Source: Dehalococcoidia bacterium
Lineage (GTDB): Bacteria; Chloroflexota; Dehalococcoidia; UBA2979
Assembly (NCBI GenBank): GCA_023228765.1
Contig: JALOAM010000033.1
Span: 1 to 22,251, forward strand
Direction: 5' to 3'
DNA: 22,251 bases
The notes below the pieces were generated by a model. It was not told the origin of the DNA. It saw only the letters and a list, made by a program, of their open reading frames with translations, and made no database searches. Shown here in pieces: positions 20,853 through 22,251 of this stretch. The translations under genes were made by a program, and so were the position numbers. The first letter of the stretch is position 1. Each line of letters opens with the position of its first letter.

Positions 20853-21404
20853 TTATGCCTCCGGCTTGCCCAGGTCGTCCAGGTCCAGACCGGCGACGAA
20901 GTCGCGGAACACCGCCAGCTTTTCGAGTTCCTCCTGCGTCGGAGGCGGGGGCGACTCCGCGGCGATGTCCTCGTCATCCTCGACCTCGTCGAGGATGATC
21001 CCGGCCCGGTCGAGGACCTCCTCGCTCGCGTAGATCGGGACGCCCGCGCGCACCGCGAGAGCGATCGCGTCCGAGGGGCGAGAGTCTACCTCCAGCTCGC
21101 GGCCGTCCACCTGCACGTGCAGCGTGGCGAAGAAGGTGTCGTCGCGCAGGTCCGTGACGCTCACCTTCGTGAGCTGTCCGCCCAGGTCATTCACCAGCGT
21201 GAGCATCAGGTCGTGCGACTGCGGCCGCGGGACGGTCACGTCCTGCAGCTTCACGGCGATCGCGTCGGCGACGTCCGACCCGATCCAGATCGTGATGTAG
21301 CGGTCCGCGTCCTTCTCCTTGAGCACCACGACCCGCCGGTAGTGGCGAAGACCGACGCGGATGGAGTCAATGATGAGTTCGCGCAAGGAGGACCCCCGTG
21401 CCAC
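20853..21404 (-). CDS. DUF151 / bifunctional nuclease-type protein
   Basis: This 183-residue protein matches the bacterial bifunctional nuclease (DUF151) family. It shows VVVLKEKDADRYITIWIGSDVADAIAVKL, RPQSHDLMLTLVNDLG, VSVTDLRDDTFFATLHV, and the hallmark DSRPSDAIALAVRAGVPIYASEEVLDRAG. About 45 acidic and Pro-rich residues follow, ending FRDFVAGLDLDDLGKPEA, similar to the UvrB/UvrC-like tail of some members. Homologues are reported to have RNase and DNase activity, but the biological role is unclear. I use the GTG at 21404; its Shine-Dalgarno is poor, so the start could shift. A good promoter lies upstream, so it is probably transcribed separately from the DUF951 gene. It ends 215 bases before the atpZ start. 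Confidence 0.85.
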   Translation of the reverse strand: MARGSSLRELIIDSIRVGLRHYRRVVVLKEKDADRYITIWIGSDVADAIAVKLQDVTVPRPQSHDLMLTLVNDLGGQLTKVSVTDLRDDTFFATLHVQVDGRELEVDSRPSDAIALAVRAGVPIYASEEVLDRAGIILDEVEDDEDIAAESPPPPTQEELEKLAVFRDFVAGLDLDDLGKPEA

Positions 21405-21425
21405 GGCCTCAAGCCGCCGACGACC

Positions 21426-21441
21426 CTCGGAGTGCTCCGAG
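21426..21441. repeat. Perfect inverted repeat in the leader of the DUF151 gene
   Basis: CTCGGAG (21426-21432) and CTCCGAG (21435-21441) are perfect arms separated by two bases. They lie between the predicted transcription start (about 21456) and the gene, which suits an operator or a leader hairpin. Confidence 0.45.
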
Positions 21442-21462
21442 TCGCGCGGCGAGGCTCCTTCG

Positions 21463-21492
21463 AGTGTAGGAATCGCCGAAAAGCGTGGTCAA
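21463..21492 (-). promoter_or_regulatory. Promoter of the DUF151 nuclease-type gene
   Basis: On the minus strand TTGACC (rc of 21487-21492, five of six consensus bases) and TACACT (rc of 21463-21468, four of six) are separated by 18 bases. This is the best consensus promoter in the window. The predicted leader is about 50 bases. Confidence 0.65.
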
Positions 21493-21524
21493 CGAAACGG
21501 ACCGGTGCAGTCGTGTCGCTCTCG

Positions 21525-21797
21525 TTACGTTTCGCCACTTCCGGGAGCCTCACCCTCGGGTGGTGCGCCGTCATCGAGGCCGTAGAGCGCCCGCTCGACC
21601 TCGGACGAGAGCGCCTCACCCCTCGACACGAACTGCTTCATGCGCCGTCGCAGCACGGGGCGTTCGAGGATCACGCGCCGATCGCAGGTCAGGCACCGCA
21701 GCCCGATGTCACCGCCGAGGCGCACGATCTCCCAGTCGAACCCCCCGCACGGGTGCTTTTTCCGCAGCCGCACCACGTCGCCCATCCGCAGGTCCAT
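21525..21797 (-). CDS. DUF951 family protein
   Basis: This 90-residue protein matches the DUF951 family: MGDVVRLRKKHPCGGFDWEIVRLGGDIGLRCLTCDRRVILERPVLRRRMKQF. The HPCGG motif and the C-x-x-C pair (Cys34, Cys37) suggest a small metal-binding or nucleic-acid-binding fold, but no function is established. The C-terminal ~35 residues are acidic and Pro/Gly-rich and are not part of the family core. I chose the ATG at 21797 because family members begin just before GDVV. An in-frame GTG at 21848 overlaps the pyrF stop (TAGTG) and would add 17 Pro-rich residues with coupled translation. It probably forms an operon with pyrF. Confidence 0.8.
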   Translation of the reverse strand: MDLRMGDVVRLRKKHPCGGFDWEIVRLGGDIGLRCLTCDRRVILERPVLRRRMKQFVSRGEALSSEVERALYGLDDGAPPEGEAPGSGET

Positions 21798-21847
21798 CGG
21801 ATCGGCGGGACCAGAGGGCGGCGCACCCTCCTGGGGCGGTGGAGGCA

Positions 21848-22251
21848 CTAGCGGGCGCGGGCGGCGTTGATCTGATCGCGCAGCGACTCCGCGGCGCGGC
21901 GGGAGGCGTCCGCCCAGCGGCCATCCTCGGCGGGTGCGTACATCACCCCACGCGACGCGTTCACGAGGATCCCTGCACCGTCCGCGTCGATCGCGGCCTG
22001 CACCGCCCGCGCGACCTCGCCATCCTGCGCGCCGACCCCCGGCATCAGGAACGGCAGGTCGGGGCAGATCTCCCGGATACGCCGGGCCTCCTCCGGGTAG
22101 GTGGCGCCCACCACGAGGCCGACGTTGTCGTACCCGTTCCACTGGTTCGCGAGGTAGGCGACACGCTCGTACAGCGGGTGCCCCTCCACCTCCATGTCCT
22201 GGAGGTCGCGCGCCCCGGGGTTCGAGGTCCGGCAGAGGAGGAATGCCGGAC
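21848..22251 (-). CDS. pyrF: Orotidine 5'-phosphate decarboxylase (type 2), C-terminal part
   Basis: The gene runs off the window's end, so only the last ~134 residues are seen. The visible part starts PAFLLCRTSNPGARDLQ and continues PLYERVAYLANQW, NVGLVVGATYPEEARRIREICPDLPFLMPGVGAQ and a phosphate-binding segment GILVNASRGVMYA. These match the longer type 2 OMP decarboxylases, which convert OMP to UMP in the last step of pyrimidine synthesis. The stop TAG at 21848-21850 touches a possible GTG start of the DUF951 gene. Start, promoter and active-site Lys lie outside the window. Confidence 0.92.
   Translation of the reverse strand, partial: PAFLLCRTSNPGARDLQDMEVEGHPLYERVAYLANQWNGYDNVGLVVGATYPEEARRIREICPDLPFLMPGVGAQDGEVARAVQAAIDADGAGILVNASRGVMYAPAEDGRWADASRRAAESLRDQINAARAR

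Overview
This is a very GC-rich bacterial window in the usual dense bacterial layout. It carries housekeeping genes: a complete F-type ATP synthase operon, mreB, murA, folate genes, rex and the end of pyrF. A DUF951-type protein, a DUF151 bifunctional-nuclease-type protein, AtpZ, Rex and very high GC occurring together suggest Chloroflexota (possibly a Tepidiformia- or Thermomicrobia-like lineage). That is an inference from gene content. There is no rRNA, tRNA, CRISPR array, phage or insertion sequence that I can recognise.

Layout. 1-1762 (+): the end of a frameshifted lipoprotein with an Asp-box motif, then a metallo-beta-lactamase-fold hydrolase. 1980-4298 (+): a tight three-gene unit of a small membrane protein, an OmpR-type response regulator and its histidine kinase. 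4435-5142 (-): a second, orphan response regulator converging on the kinase. 5450-7854 (-): pabC and pabB, which overlap. 7956-9146 (+): a VanZ-like membrane protein, then the redox repressor gene rex. 9195-11814 (-): mreB and murA. 12113-12910 (+): a second metallo-beta-lactamase-fold hydrolase. 13027-20637 (-): the ATP synthase operon, in transcription order atpZ-B-E-F-H-A-G-D-C. 20853-22251 (-): a DUF151 nuclease-type gene, a DUF951 gene and the 3' end of pyrF. GC-rich palindromic repeats of one style sit in three intergenic gaps.

How the parts may work together. The most interesting signal is a pair of closely matching 18-bp palindromic sites (15 of 18 identical). One lies inside the rex promoter (8422-8439) and the other directly upstream of a candidate ATP synthase promoter (20714-20731). 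Both resemble known Rex operators. This suggests that the NADH/NAD+ ratio sets ATP synthase expression through Rex, with Rex also controlling itself. The operon has unusual protein features: a ~120-residue acidic insertion and a His-rich tail in subunit a, and N-terminal signal-peptide-like extensions on subunits c and b. It also has strong hairpins between atpE and atpF, atpH and atpA, and atpD and atpC, which could tune subunit stoichiometry. MurA carries Asp at the position of the fosfomycin-target Cys, which predicts intrinsic fosfomycin resistance.
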